From: Clitopilus passeckerianus
Lineage: Eukaryota; Basidiomycota; Agaricomycetes; Agaricales; Entolomataceae
DNA length: 64,000 bases
Direction of reading: 5' to 3'
Assembly: GCA_944990035.1 (NCBI GenBank)
Contig: CALYLX010000065.1
Span: forward strand, 62,001-126,000
The notes beneath the pieces were generated by a model, which saw nothing but the letters and a program-made list of their open reading frames with translations, was not told the DNA's origin and searched no databases. This document shows positions 35,833 through 47,449 of this stretch, in pieces. Each line of letters starts with the position of its first letter. Within the stretch, counting starts at the first letter, position 1. The translations under genes and the position numbers were made by a program.

Positions 35833-37242
35833 GATGTGTTTGTTCAAAGTTCAAAAGTTAAGTGGAGTAGAGAAGAGAAGTGTCGTCGAAGAAATGCTTT
35901 GGTAAGGAAGTTTGAGTGAGACCAGCTGAAGAATCGCCATGATTCTCGAGGCCTTTTATACGTGCAGTTGTTGCCAAGCGAGAGAGGATGAGTTATCTGA
36001 GTATTGGAAAAGAACAAGGTGCGAAACGCATATCGTAGCAGAGCCGTGGAGAAGAGTATGGGTCGAACGACAACGATCAGGTCTCGACTGAGGGTATTCG
36101 GGAAACAGGGCGTTAAAGAGGTATCCTGATAGAGTAGTGGACTATAGTGGGTCTTGTGATGATGATGATGGTTGTGTTTTTGACCATTCATCGATTCATC
36201 GATGAGAATTGAATAGAGCAGAATGTAGAGAAGGGTTCGGAAACCGTTTACAGCTCGTGGCCTAGTGATAGAGCCTCTGATAGTGATACGAACCCGATGT
36301 GACAAATTCTCCCAACTCCATGACAAGTGCATCATCCGTATGCCGTTCAGCTTGCATAGAACATGAGGATCGTCGTGTTTTTCGGAAGGTGGGTGGGTAA
36401 AAGTTCAAAGTCGGAGTATGTGCTGTGACTCTAGCACAAATCGGATATACACCCCGAACGGAAAACGATGCCTCGCCTCAAAGGAATGGAACTCTTGCAT
36501 GGAAGACTAAGAAAGGCAAACATTTCTCACTGTTCATCATGTGATCGATTAGCCGAGACGCGTCTGCTCGATGAACGCGTCAAGGGGGTTGAGTAGGCGA
36601 TCGAGGCGGAATCAGGAAAGGCTTACGATGCTAGAGAATCATGGACAAGCTGTCATTTGCGCTGGTACCCTGAGAGAAGACTCTCTTACTACTAGAACTT
36701 TCTACGGTTTTCTTTTTGGCTGCAGATACTGGTCGAGCATCTGAGTGCTTATGGAGCATCGGCAAGGTACACAAAACCTACTTGAACGAGGTTCTCATGA
36801 TCAAGCTTTGAAGATTGTTCAGCTGTATTTTATCGTCTTCGGAATAGAATAACCTTTAAATTGGTAATATTCCACTTGCCGCAAGAGAGATTCTAATTCA
36901 ATGACGAACTTAAAGAGCGCTTTGCCCGGCTGTTGCAGCATCCGGAACGTCTATATTATGTAGCATAATACAGGTCTGCTGTGAGGTACTAGAGCTGCCA
37001 GATAGATCTTAGATGAAGGGAGACCGAAGCGGACCACGATCAGCCGTTCTATCGAGAACAACTAGCTCGTCGGGAGGATCTAGGAATGCCGTACGTTTGG
37101 AACCGAACTATTTTCTGGCATTTTAGTCCATCCACTTTGGGCCTTCGGCCAGGTCGCTCATTCAGTTTGTCAGCGCAAATCGCTTATAACGTCTGAGATA
37201 AACGAGAGGCGACTTTGATCCCCCAGCTTGGATATCCTCAGA
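35833..37242. other. Intergenic, 1.4 kb divergent promoter region
   Basis: It separates the repeat precursor (reverse) from the 229-aa secreted gene (forward). Apart from the TATA box no coding pattern or RNA was seen. Confidence 0.4.
35952..35960 (-). promoter_or_regulatory. TATA box of the two-repeat precursor
   Basis: Reverse-strand TATAAAAGG lies about 120 bp upstream of ATG 35832; a near-perfect core element. Confidence 0.55.
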
Positions 37243-38092
37243 ATGCGATCGAACTTCCTAAATCTCCTTTCTGCCTCACTCTTATTCTTCAGTACCTCAT
37301 CCGCAACTGCACTTCCCGAGGTGAAGTATGGCTCGGGCGGCGTGGCCGTCGCTCCTAGGGCCACTTGCCTCGACCAATTTCCGTGGTATTGCATTATACC
37401 TGGAGCTGCTTGCGTCGAGGCTCTCAAGGTGGCGGCCACACCTTTGGGGGCTATTTGGACTACCCCTGTGTGTGTCATCAGTAGCATGTACATATACGTT
37501 CATAATATTTGTGGTCTCAGTTTTAACCACTTCGTCTTTGTAGATGTGCGAGTAATACAGTTCTCTTCGGCGCTCTATGCTGCAACAACATAATTCACGG
37601 CTGTGGGGGTGGCGGTAACTTCGCCCTCACGCAACAATCTGGAGCACTTTCTATTGGGGCGTACTCACAAATCAATGGCGGTCATGGCATGAACGCCTTT
37701 ACCAAACGTGAGTCGATGACATTCCTGGGGGATAGTGATTAACTCCCAATCAGAGCAATATAAGGATGCTCTATTCAATACTCTCAAGCAGCATGGATCG
37801 AAGAAATTCCCAAGCGACTCGGAATTTAATTCCATGTTTCAATCGTTTATAGACCGAGCCTTCTGTTCTAATGGTCCAGGAGACGACGGAGCTTGTCATG
37901 TGAGTGTTGCATCAAGTTACCAAGCCTAGTGACTTACAGAATTCTGGGAGCAGCAAACTTCCGTCAGCTTTGATGCACTCAGTACCTACTTACACCGTCC
38001 GTGACCGGAAGAATTATAATATATACACCCAAAACACCGTCCTCAGTCCAACCAGAGTCCAAGAATCTATACATGTACAGTACACATCATAA
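37243..38092 (+). CDS. Secreted Cys/Gly-containing protein of unknown function
   Basis: Exons 37243-37469, 37544-37707, 37754-37899 and 37940-38092 keep frame and give 229 aa. A signal peptide (MRSNFLNLLSASLLFFSTSSATA) is followed by ATCLDQFPWYCIIPGAACVEALK, a Cys- and Gly-rich patch (FGALCCNNIIHGCGGGG), a helical Lys-rich region (KDALFNTLKQHGSKK) and FCSNGPGDDGACH. The last exon is Ser/Thr/Tyr-rich and ends VQYTS. Eight or more cysteines suit an extracellular protein. No family is recognised. The last exon is the least certain; translation could instead end within the preceding intron. Confidence 0.65.
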
Positions 38093-38558
38093 AGGAAACG
38101 TAGCAACACCGAGCTCCGGTATTAGTAAACGTATAGGTATAGGTATTTTTGCCACCGTGACCAAGGTGTAAAGTTTAAAGTTACAGAAAGCAAAGCAGAG
38201 CACAGGTATGTAACGTGAAGCAGAGTCCCTATTCAGAAGTCTAGTAGTCCGAGTCCGTGTGATATAGTTGTAAGTACGGAGATGGTACGAATGAGAGGAG
38301 AGGAACGACAAAAAGAGTCCGAAGTGAAGATAATGAAACACCCGTTTATGCGTACGGGGATCTGCATGGGAGGGAGTAACAGCAGACCACCGTTTTCTTC
38401 ATATCTTCATATCTTCGTGTCTTCACCCACCCGGCGGCAGGGCAAGTCCTAGCCAGACTCGAGCTCGATGGCCTCCATCCTCTTCTCCACATCTCCTCTC
38501 CCTCTCCCTCTCCATCCTCCCCTCCCCTCGCGCTTTCACACTCCCCATCCTCCCGCAC
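38093..38558. other. Convergent 3' intergenic region
   Basis: Tail-to-tail interval between the secreted gene and the CAP64-like gene. It becomes strongly pyrimidine-rich on the + strand from about 38470. No feature was recognised. Confidence 0.4.
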
Positions 38559-40924
38559 TCACGTACTAAACACCCCCAAAATCCTAAACGCCCTAACCGC
38601 AGTCCCCTCCTCCCCAAGCAGAACACACTCCACATAATGCGAGCCCTTCGCTACGTGGCGGTCTATAATCTGCAACCTATTCATCCAGAAAGAGACGTTA
38701 GTTATGGTTGTGGTAGGAGACGAGAGAGAGAAGGAGAAGAGAGAGGGAGAAGAGAAAGAGAAAGCGAGAAGGATGGTAGGAGAAGAAGAAATGGAAGGGA
38801 AGAGAAAGAAAACTCACGCAGGCCTCGCCTCACCCATCCCCTCATCCCCAAGATTCACAAGAACCTTCCCACCCGCATAATTATCGTCTACCCAACATTC
38901 CACCCCTGACCCATCCTCTCCTCCTTTTTTATCCTTACCCCCAGAGCGAGCTTCACGCATATAATAAACCCCAACATCCCCACTCCCAACCTGAATCGGC
39001 ACCCTAATCTTACTCGTAGGAAGGGTAGAGTACCAATAATGACTCTCTACCCTCAACGATCCTCCCTCCCCATTCGGGTCTACCTCTACGCCTTTGCCTT
39101 TGCCTTCTTCACCACCGCCCTTACTTCCAGCATGATACGAACTCCACCCGGATCCGTAGAATAGTGACGGCGGCAACGGGTTGACGAGGTCGTTCGCAGA
39201 CACACAGTAGGGTCGAATCTCTTCGTGCTTGGAGGAGGACGGGGAAGGACGGGAGTTGATACGAGATGGAGGGACGGGGTTTAGGACTTTTTGCACGGCG
39301 GGGTTGGAGAGGATGAGTTTGGCTCTTTGGTTGATTGCGTCTGCGTCGGGTGGGAGGTCGTCTGAGGAGGTTGAATCCCTCTCGTCGTCTGAGTCGTCTT
39401 CATCTTCGTCGGGGGAGGAAGAGTCCTTGGAGGCGTCCTTGGGGGATTTCGAATCCTCCTCAGGTTCCGGTACACCCCTCGGCTTCCCCACCCCACCAAA
39501 TAACCCACCCTTCGGTTTCCCTCCACCATTCCCTCCACCCCTCCAATTAGCGAGGAAAGGATACTCCGACTCCGGCGCGGTCGCAGCCTCCCAAACTTCA
39601 CAGCTCATCTGCTGGAAGTAGTGTATGAGGATATCCGCGAGTAAGGAGTGGCCCTGGGAGTTGGGTAGTATGGGGTCCGTGAAGTATTTCTTGGAGACTG
39701 CATCTAATCCCTTCGGTAGGAGGTCCTCTTTCTTGGGTGTCTTCTTGCGACGATTGTTGGGAGAAGGAGGTGCGGGTGGGAGAGGGGATCGACCCATAAT
39801 CTGATTCCACAAAACGCTCTTGATAGAGATGTAAGGAACGTCGTAGAATTGCGCCACAACATTATGCCACGTATCCACACCCTTAAACCCATACATCTCC
39901 CCCAACTGGGGACTAAAATGTCCCAGCATAACCACCCCGGGTCTATCCTTCCTCAAAAGTAAACTCCTAACCAACACCTCATAATACTCCATCCACTCCT
40001 CCTCGGGCTGGTCTTCAGAGTCGAGCTCGATGATGATGAGGTCGGTGGAATCGGGGAGGTGGTGGGAAGAGCAGAAGGCGAAGTAGGAGGAGGATGTGAG
40101 GCGGAGGGCGCCGTTTGTGAGGGAGGTGGCGGGGTGGGGGAAGATGGTGTTCCACCATGTGAAGAGTTTGGAGGGGTAGCAGGTGGGGTGGAGGGGGGTG
40201 TCGCCGGAGCCGTGGCATGTTGATACTGTGCACAATAAATTATCATACAATTAGCATAAGGAAAGAGTGGAAAGATAAAAAGACGAAACGAACCTGATCC
40301 TCCGAGAATAGATATCGTTACAGGTAACCCCTGCATAGCGCGGTTCAGCACACGCATGACGCGGTCGCCACTGCCGGTGTGGATACGGGTTTGGGTGAGG
40401 ACGTGGGTGCCGTATTTGGATGCGAGGTCGTCGGTGGGGCCGTAGATGGGGCAGAAGGGGAAGGGGTTGGGTGGGGGTGTGTAGGCGTCTTGGTCTTCGT
40501 AGTCTTCACCATCCTCGTTAGTGTCGTTATCGCCAGAGCGGTGAGAGGATGGGTGGGACCGAGAAGTGTTGAGGTAGTTTATAGCCTTTAGATTCGCGCC
40601 GTTCCAGGGTTGGTACGAAGTCGCCGAAGAAGCAGAAGGGGAGGAGAGAGAGTAGTGGGAGAAGAATATGATGAACAAGAATAAGCCCAGGAGAAGTAAC
40701 AATCGATAGCGTATAGCCATTATCCGTATCTGACCCAACGTCGAGCGTTCCCTCAATCCACCCGAGTGTGAATGGAATCCCTTTTCGGAAGAGTGGATGT
40801 GGATTGGTGAAGGCGAGCGTGAGGCGTGACGGGATGGAGGGAGTGTTATCCCAGGGCCTCTACTTGAGAGCGACATCGTCGAGGAGGGAGCCCTGTGAGG
40901 ACTCGGTCGTCGTTGGACTGACAT
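38559..40924 (-). CDS. CAP64-like type II membrane SGNH-hydrolase-type protein
   Basis: Exons 40294-40924, 38818-40225 and 38559-38676 give 718 aa. A Ser/Pro/Arg-rich cytosolic head is followed by one membrane segment (YRLLLLLGLFLFIIFFSHY). The luminal domain starts with the SGNH block I motif SILGGSVSTCHG and continues with LIIIELDSEDQPEEEWMEYYE and VMLGHFSPQ, then HSLLADILIHYFQQ near the end of the fold. A long Asp/Ser/Pro-rich insert interrupts the C-terminal half. Proteins of this type include Cryptococcus Cap64, needed for capsule, and are thought to modify (O-acetylate or similar) glycans in the Golgi. In a non-capsulated mushroom, cell-wall polysaccharide is a likelier target. The 141-bp last intron carries a GA-rich run. 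Confidence 0.83.
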
Positions 40925-41116
40925 TCGAGTGGAGAAAAGAAGGACTGTCGGAGTGTGACAGGTCGTGTTTTTCGTGATTAAAGGTCAGGAACGCGGTTTA
41001 TCCTTATTCGGATATGGAGAGGCGGTTTACTTCCGCTTCGGCGCTGTCGAGGTTCTTTCTTGTCTTTTCTCTTCTATCTCTCTAAACTCTCTCCTCCGAC
41101 TCTGATTCTAGTGAGG
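40925..41116. promoter_or_regulatory. Shared divergent promoter, CAP64-like / GT69
   Basis: 192 bp between the two ATGs. The arrangement suggests co-regulation of two glycan-pathway genes. No defined motif was seen. Confidence 0.5.
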
Positions 41117-43277
41117 ATGAGCTACGACGACGACAAACACGATCCTTCAGACGACATGTGGTCCAGACCGCAGAAATCACCGTTCATCCGGTCACGGTCA
41201 CGTACCACCACCAATGCCTCGTCTTCGTCCAAGGACTACTTTGGCCCTCCTCTCGGTGTAGGCCAACCAAACCGAAGAATATCACGTCGCCTCGTGCTCT
41301 TGTTGGGAATCCTACTGGGATTCGTCGTGTCCAGACTAACTTCTTCGTCTTCATCATCATGGGTGCGTCTTGTTGCTCTTTTCACAACCTACTAGTAACC
41401 CAACTAACCTTCCTCTTCGCCTTCCTAACACAGCTCTCCCCAACCCTCCTAACACGCACCCGTCCCCGCACCTCCCCCTCCCACTCCCAAGACCCCCGCC
41501 TAAAATCCCACCAACACTCCCGCAACCCCATCCCCCTCCCCACCATCGCCCAACGCCGCCGCGTCCTCGACCTCCTCACCCACCTCTCCCCGCACCACAC
41601 CAAAACATGCACCCGTGATGCCCAGCCGTTGTATGTTCAACAAGTTCTTGAGAGGTACGCTCCGTTGGTGGGGCATTTGCCTCCCCAGGCGCCAGGGTGG
41701 TGGTCCAAGCTATTTCCTTGGGGGTCGTCCTCTTCCTCGTCGGAGGAACGGGTCGAAACGGTCCCGGGACCTAATGGGTTGACGCTCGTACCGAGCAACC
41801 ACAAATACTTCTTCGCCATAAACCTCTACAACTCCTTCCCCATAATCCCCGACCTCTTCTCCACCCTCTTCCGCGTCTCCTCCATCTTGGGGTACCACAA
41901 CATCTACATCTCCATCTACGAGAACGGGTCCTCGGACCAAACGAAAGCTCTTCTCCGCATATTCGACGCCTTAACCCGAAGCGTCGGAATCCGCATCACC
42001 ATACGCACATCTATGCGTACGAGGGGGGCGTTTAACCACCGAATCGAATACCTCGCAGAGGTTCGAAATAGCGCCCTCGTCCCTCTCCTAGAATTGAGAG
42101 ACAGCGAAAACGAATACTTCGACACAATAATCTTCATGAACGACGTCCTCCCCTGTACCGACGACATCCTCGAACTCCTCTTCCAATCCCGCCTCAACAA
42201 CGCCGGAATAACTTGCGCCGCTGATTATATGTATCACACTGAAATCAACGCACCGGTTTTCTATGATAATTGGGTAGCGAGGGATATTAATGGGACGGCG
42301 TTGGAGAATGCGCCGTTTGAGAGTGTGTTTCATCATCCGGGGAGTGGGGAGAGGTTTTTGAGGCATCTTCCTGTGCAGGTGCAGAGTTGTTGGAATGGGA
42401 TTGCTGTACTCGACCCGGCTCCCCTCTACGGTGATCTCTCTTACGCAAAATCCTCCTCTGGAGCAGGAGCGGGTGGGGCAGTGGGACAAACGAGCGGATG
42501 GGGAGCGAGTGGATTAGGACAAGTCCGTTTCCGGATGGCCCGTATAGTGGATGGGGAGTGTTCAGCGAGCGAGTGTAGTTTGATATGTAATGATTATTGG
42601 GAGAGTGGGTATGGGAGGGTGCTTATGGTGCCCAGGGTTAAGTTGGCTTATGATAAAGTTAGTCTTCCTTCCTTTATTCCCTCTCCCCTCCTCTCCTCTC
42701 CCTTCTCCCCCCTCGACGAACGAAGAGAAAAGCGGTCGCTGACCCTCCTCGCACCAACAGAAAGTCTACCAAATAATCCACCCACCCCGGCTCAACCTCA
42801 CCTCAATCAGAGGCTTCGTGAAACTCGGCGGTCTACCAGACGACCCGAGGACAGACCCGCAGGATAGGGCGTGGTTCGGTCCGCACGATCGGTTGTTTGT
42901 GGAGGAGGAGGGGAGGGGGGTGGAGTTTGTGGGGGGGCCGGAGAATGGTTAGTTCATCTATCTCTTTCTTCCCCTTTCCTTTTGTCTCCCCCGTCCTTCT
43001 ACTCTCCCATATTCCTTTTTTCCTTTTTGTTTGTCCGAGAGAGAAGAGAAGAGAATCCAAGCTGACGAATTCACACGAACGAACAGTATGGTGCTGGGGC
43101 TGGGACGGTGCGGGCGACCTCGACGGGCCGGATGTGGATCCTGTGTGGGAGAGGATGGGGAATGGGACGAGGGGGTTGGATGCGGTTAGGGTTCGGCATG
43201 AGAGGGGGTTCGTTCCTATTACTAGCGATCGGGAGTCTGGGTTGGGAGAGGGGATGGATCGTGTGGGGAGGAGGTAG
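41117..43277 (+). CDS. CAP59/CMT1-like mannosyltransferase (GT69 family)
   Basis: Exons 41117-41362, 41434-42657, 42761-42947 and 43087-43277 give 615 aa. A short cytosolic head is followed by one membrane segment (RLVLLLGILLGFVVSRL) and a Ser-rich stem, typical of Golgi type II enzymes. GT69 landmarks: KYFFAINLYNSFPIIPDL, ILGYHNIYISIYENGSSDQT, RIEYLAEVRNSALVPL, DTIIFMNDVLPCTDDILEL (the metal-site acidic cluster), CAADYMY, FYDNWVARDINGTAL, and SECSLICNDYW. The family covers Cryptococcus Cap59 and the alpha-1,3-mannosyltransferase Cmt1. The sugar acceptor here is unknown. The head-to-head partner is the CAP64-like gene. Confidence 0.9.
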
Positions 43278-43689
43278 AGCCAGATGAGTCGCGGGGACGG
43301 ATTCGAGTCATATCCACGACACAGCAGGATGACACCAGGCTGTTGGCATGGGGGTTCGTTGAAAGATCCGGTTAGGGAGGGATGAAGATGGGATTCAGCG
43401 AGCGGGCCCGGGGGTTACGAGTGTACATATGCCATTGACGGACGGACGTTATACGTATTACAGCTACCTTATTCTCATGGACTCTGGTCTGGGACTCTGG
43501 ACGGTTAGATATGGATAGAGTATGAATATGGATACGATATGGACTCTTGTCGTACCCTATCCTTCACATAAATTCCGTCCGTGCATCCACGATCTGACTA
43601 GTAGTATTGGTGGTGTAATGGACTTCAAGAACTTGCAGTGGACGTATATACCTATACCTATACTCTATCCGTCTTCGGGTTCAGTGCTG

Positions 43690-44020
43690 CAGGAGTACCA
43701 GCGAACGAAACCTCGTTGCTCGTGGTCCGCTCAGCCGTCTTGCCAGAGAAGTCGTTGGTCATATTCCTGGCCTTATCTCGAAGGTCGACAATTGATTGCA
43801 GACTAAGGGTATTGGCGAGTTCCTCCAATATAGGAAGTCGTTGGCTCAACAGAGTCGCGTCATAAAACAGCATCTAGTGGTGCTGGCTATAAGTTGCCCA
43901 AGTACGATACTTGCTCGTCACCTTTTCTCGAAAATTGACCTAGTTAACTTGGATTCTGTCATCGCCCTGCCAAATCACCCCATATCCAAAAACCAGTGTT
44001 TCTGGCGAAGTTAGCTCTTC
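43690..44020 (+). pseudogene. Decayed copy of the Kex2-type repeat unit from the 35-kb gene
   Basis: Read on the + strand, the region gives NLVARGPLSRLAREVVGHIP, then SKVDN-stop-LQTKGIGEF, LQYRKSLAQQ and GAGYKLPK, matching one unit of the reverse-strand gene at 34847-35832. Several lesions are visible. TGA 43793-43795 sits where the intact units read VNDG. The Kex2 site QTKR has become QTKG. The intron acceptor is AT (43961-43962) instead of AG. A one-base loss in the KPSVSGEVS stretch shifts frame. There is no start codon or signal peptide. It is a relic of a dispersed repeat or gene copy, in opposite orientation to its source. Confidence 0.75.
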
Positions 44021-44146
44021 CCATTCTCAACGCCCAAAATTCTAATAGAAAAGGTCATGTGCCATAGTCGTGGTTTTCATTTGCATGGCTGAGGAAATAA
44101 TGGGAGTTATTTACTGAATCGATTAGTTACTGGTGGAGAGGACCTA

Positions 44147-46284
44147 TCAAAGCCTCAACCCGAGATTAATATGGACACCCTTGACTTGGGTATACGTCTC
44201 AAGCGCATACTCTCCCATCTCCCTCCCAATCCCAGACTGCTTATACCCACCAAACGGTATAGCTTCTTCAATCCACAACGCACAATTAACCTTGAAATTT
44301 CACTCGTCAGATACAATCCATCCGCAAAGGGCCTGAAACGAAACATACCCAAGCAGTTCCCGCCTCAATCCCATGCGCAACCCTAATCGCCCTACTCGAA
44401 TTCTGCGTATACACATGACAACTCAACCCATAAAGTGTATCATTCGCCCTCTCTACAACCTCCTCCTCCGTCTTAAACTTGAACACCGCCGCAACGGGGC
44501 CGAAGATCTCCTCTTTCGCGATCTTGGACTCGTGGTCGACGTCCGTGAAGATTGTGGGTTGTATGAAGTATCCTGCGGAACCTAGCTGAGCGCCGCCGGT
44601 GGTGATGGAGGCGCCCGATGAGCGACCAGCTTCAATGTATGACATGACGCGCTGAAAAGAATTCCTGAGTGTTAGGAGGCCGGAATGAGGGCCCTGAAAG
44701 GAGGGGATACGTACATCGTATTGGGTCTTAGAAACCTGTGGCTGGTGAAGCGTCTCGGGAGAAGAAAGCGGGTCCCCAGCAGCAGCTTCCATAGCTTTCG
44801 CAGCTTGAGTAAACTGCTCGACGAACTTATCATAGATCCCTTCTTGAACGAATATACGAGAGCCAGCGACGCACGCCTGGCCTGCGTTCGTGCTATATCG
44901 ACGATCTCCCGTCAGAACCGCAGACGAGATGGAATGATTGTGTGAAAACTGACAAGATACCCCTCGAAACCCACTTAATTGCCTGCTCCAGATCCGCATC
45001 ATCGAAGATAATAGCAGGGCTCTTCCCACCGAGCTCGAGGGTGACGTTCTTAAGGTTGCTATCCGCCGATGCTTTGAGGATCTTGCGTCCCGTGAGGGTG
45101 CTGCCGGTGAATGCGATTTTCTGGATGTCGGGGTGGAGGGAGAGGGCTTCGCCGACGGTGTTTCCTGTAAGGGTATGAAGTTGGTAGGATGAACGGGCGG
45201 GGAATGGAGAGGTCAACGTACCATAACCATTGATTATATTGACCACACCTGGTGGAACACCAGCTTCGTTAATGAGTTGGCAGAGCCTGAGGGTGGATAG
45301 AGGTGTGATTTCAGAAGGCTGTCGGGCAAGAACAGAATGAGCTCTGGAACCTAGACCGAAGGAGTCAATGGTTTGAATCCGCACCTTGAGAACGCACGTA
45401 TTCCCCGTCGCCAACGCAGGTCCAAGTTTCCAGAGCGTCAAGAGCTACATCACCGAAGAACCTAAGCTTGCTTGCTTCGGTCATGAAAGTGGTGATGCGA
45501 TACTTACCATCGGGACGTTCCAAGGAAGAATCATAGCCTTCATTGCACATATTTTCATCAGGATATTGTTTCAAAGTTGACCAGCAACGAACGTACCACG
45601 ACCCCATATGGCTCATGTCGACTATACGCGAACTTGGCCTCATTCGTCTCCATGGTCTTGCCATGGACCTTATCCGCCCAACCAGCGTAATATCTCGCAG
45701 CCTTGATCGCACCTTCAACGCTTCCATGTCTCGAGAAGCCCCATGTCATTCCTATTTGGCGAGTACCGCGTCAGAGATGAGGAAATCATATTAGAGAGAG
45801 GTGATGGAAAGACTGACCAACGTTAAGCGACTCCAGCGCAGCCAGCTCATCTGCATGTTTCTCAATGAGGTCGGCGAGCTTGTTGAGGATTTTCCCTCGT
45901 TTGCTGCCTGGGACTTTTAGGCCCCAGGAGGTTTTGTATGCCTTACAAGTACGCGTAAAGGCGACGTTAGTCAAAGCTATATAGGGATAGAAATGAATAA
46001 TGGACCTTCTGAGCAGCTTTGACGGCAATATCGACATCCTTAGACGAACCAGCTGGGATCGCGGCGAGTTTCTCGCCGGTTGAAGGATTGAAGATGCTGG
46101 AGATTGATAGATTTGCGTGAGATGGGTGTCACCGTGGGGAAAGAGCAAGGAGAAAATGCCCTTACTCGATGGTAGCAGGTTCGACAGGGTCAACGAATTG
46201 ACCACCGATGAACAGTCCAGTCTCGAGGTTTGAAGTTCCCTTGAAAGCTGGAGAGTCGAATGTATGGGTAAAGGTCGAAGGCAT
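44147..46284 (-). CDS. NAD(P)-dependent aldehyde dehydrogenase, copy 1
   Basis: A multi-exon gene from ATG 46284 ([16 protein letters not shown]) to TGA 44147-44149, about 500 aa, the usual family length. Landmarks: [29 protein letters not shown] (cofactor pocket); [31 protein letters not shown]; catalytic Glu in [14 protein letters not shown]; catalytic Cys in [32 protein letters not shown]; and [20 protein letters not shown]. It oxidises aldehydes to acids in the cytosol. The ESLNVG motif and length fit the ALDH1/2-like fungal group. Splice sites in the exons checked are canonical. It is nearly identical in layout to copy 2, and upstream DNA is shared too. Confidence 0.9.
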
Positions 46285-46346
46285 TGTCTTTTCGTTTGCG
46301 CTTGAGTTTAGAGTTCGAGTCTGCCGCCCCATCGTTTCTGGGATCC

Positions 46347-46352
46347 TATATA
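46347..46352 (-). promoter_or_regulatory. TATA box, ALDH copy 1
   Basis: TATATA on the reverse strand, 63 bp upstream of ATG 46284; copy 2 has a longer TA run at the matching position. Confidence 0.45.
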
Positions 46353-46599
46353 CCCATCTTCAAACGAGGGGTGACGTTATCTTATCCACGATAGGGTTGA
46401 TCCTACCCGCGATAGGTCGAAGAAGAAGCAAGAGAAGTGACGGGAACTGAAGAATTGCCACCCCGATGACATCCCTGGCCGCAGCTGACCAGTTCACATG
46501 TGCAGCATGTGCAGAAATTAGGTGATGTCGGTTGTATTTCCGTGTTGCGCTACATGGCTGGGCAGAGACGGCGCTCCTTTGTATGGAATGAGGGCTTGA

Positions 46600-46830
46600 G
46601 GTTGACTCGAATATAATACTCTGTTCCGCAACATGAGGAGCGGGGAGGAGAGGTGTCGCTTCAGCAGGTTGCTGAATGAAATTCGAGGGCTTGGCTCATG
46701 TTATGAGCTGCAGGGGTGCTATAGGAGCAATGTGGTCAAAAGCTTATTTTGAAGATCCTTGATCAAGATATCACAGGTTTTGGCTCGAGTCCGAGCCAAA
46801 AGGAATTCGAATTCGAAGGGCACGAATGTC
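46600..46830. repeat. Upstream segment of the ALDH duplication, unit 1
   Basis: It matches 49900-50140 over most of its length: for example TGTTCCGCA, GGAGCAATGTGGT, AAAAGCTTATTTTGA, ATCCTTGATCAAGAT and GGAATTCGAATTCGAAG occur in both in the same order. Confidence 0.75.
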
Positions 46831-47449
46831 GCGGTTGCGGAGAAGAAGCCTTGTGTCGGGATTTGGAACGGGCTTGCACGCACTGTCATCTTCAAGAGGA
46901 AAGTAGTAACCTGCCATGTTCATGTACAAGACTATATACCTACAGTCTATCGATATCTCGTGCCACAAAATGTATGGCTACCGGTGCCTGATAGTTCCAT
47001 ACGATGTCTCACGGATTATTACCTTACGCGGTGTAAATGGGCAGAATTACAGTAATTGTAATGGGTGCATCAAAAACCAACGGGGACGGAAAAAAACCTT
47101 CGATGTTGAAGGAGACAAATGGCCCGTAAACCCCACAGGGAAAAGCTACCATCCAAAAAGCCGAACCTTTTGATCTTTATGCTGGGGTGTGCGTGAACTT
47201 GAACGTTGCACCCCTCCTGTGAGACTACTCGATCCACTGGAGGCGACACAGGGCATAAAAAAGTCACAGAAGTCATGGCCAATGGCTCCTTCGATTGACA
47301 AAGGAGGCGCGGAACACGATGCGCGGTAGTCATGCTGTTCATTTGCACGGCTGTTACCGGTACTAGTAGAACAAAGATACACGACAATCAAACGAGGTCG
47401 TGGTGCTGTAGCGGCAGCAAAGCCTGAGGCCGATGACCGACATACGCTA

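Larger units (their letters stand above)
46285..47449. other. Intergenic between the ALDH copies
   Basis: 1.2 kb holding the copy-1 promoter, its duplicated upstream segment and unique sequence (46840-47440) with no recognised gene. Confidence 0.4.

Noticed and set aside
35844..36335. Reverse 163-codon frame upstream of the Kex2-type precursor
   Set aside because: It contains the TATA box and 5' UTR of that gene, begins in unstructured sequence and has no domain.
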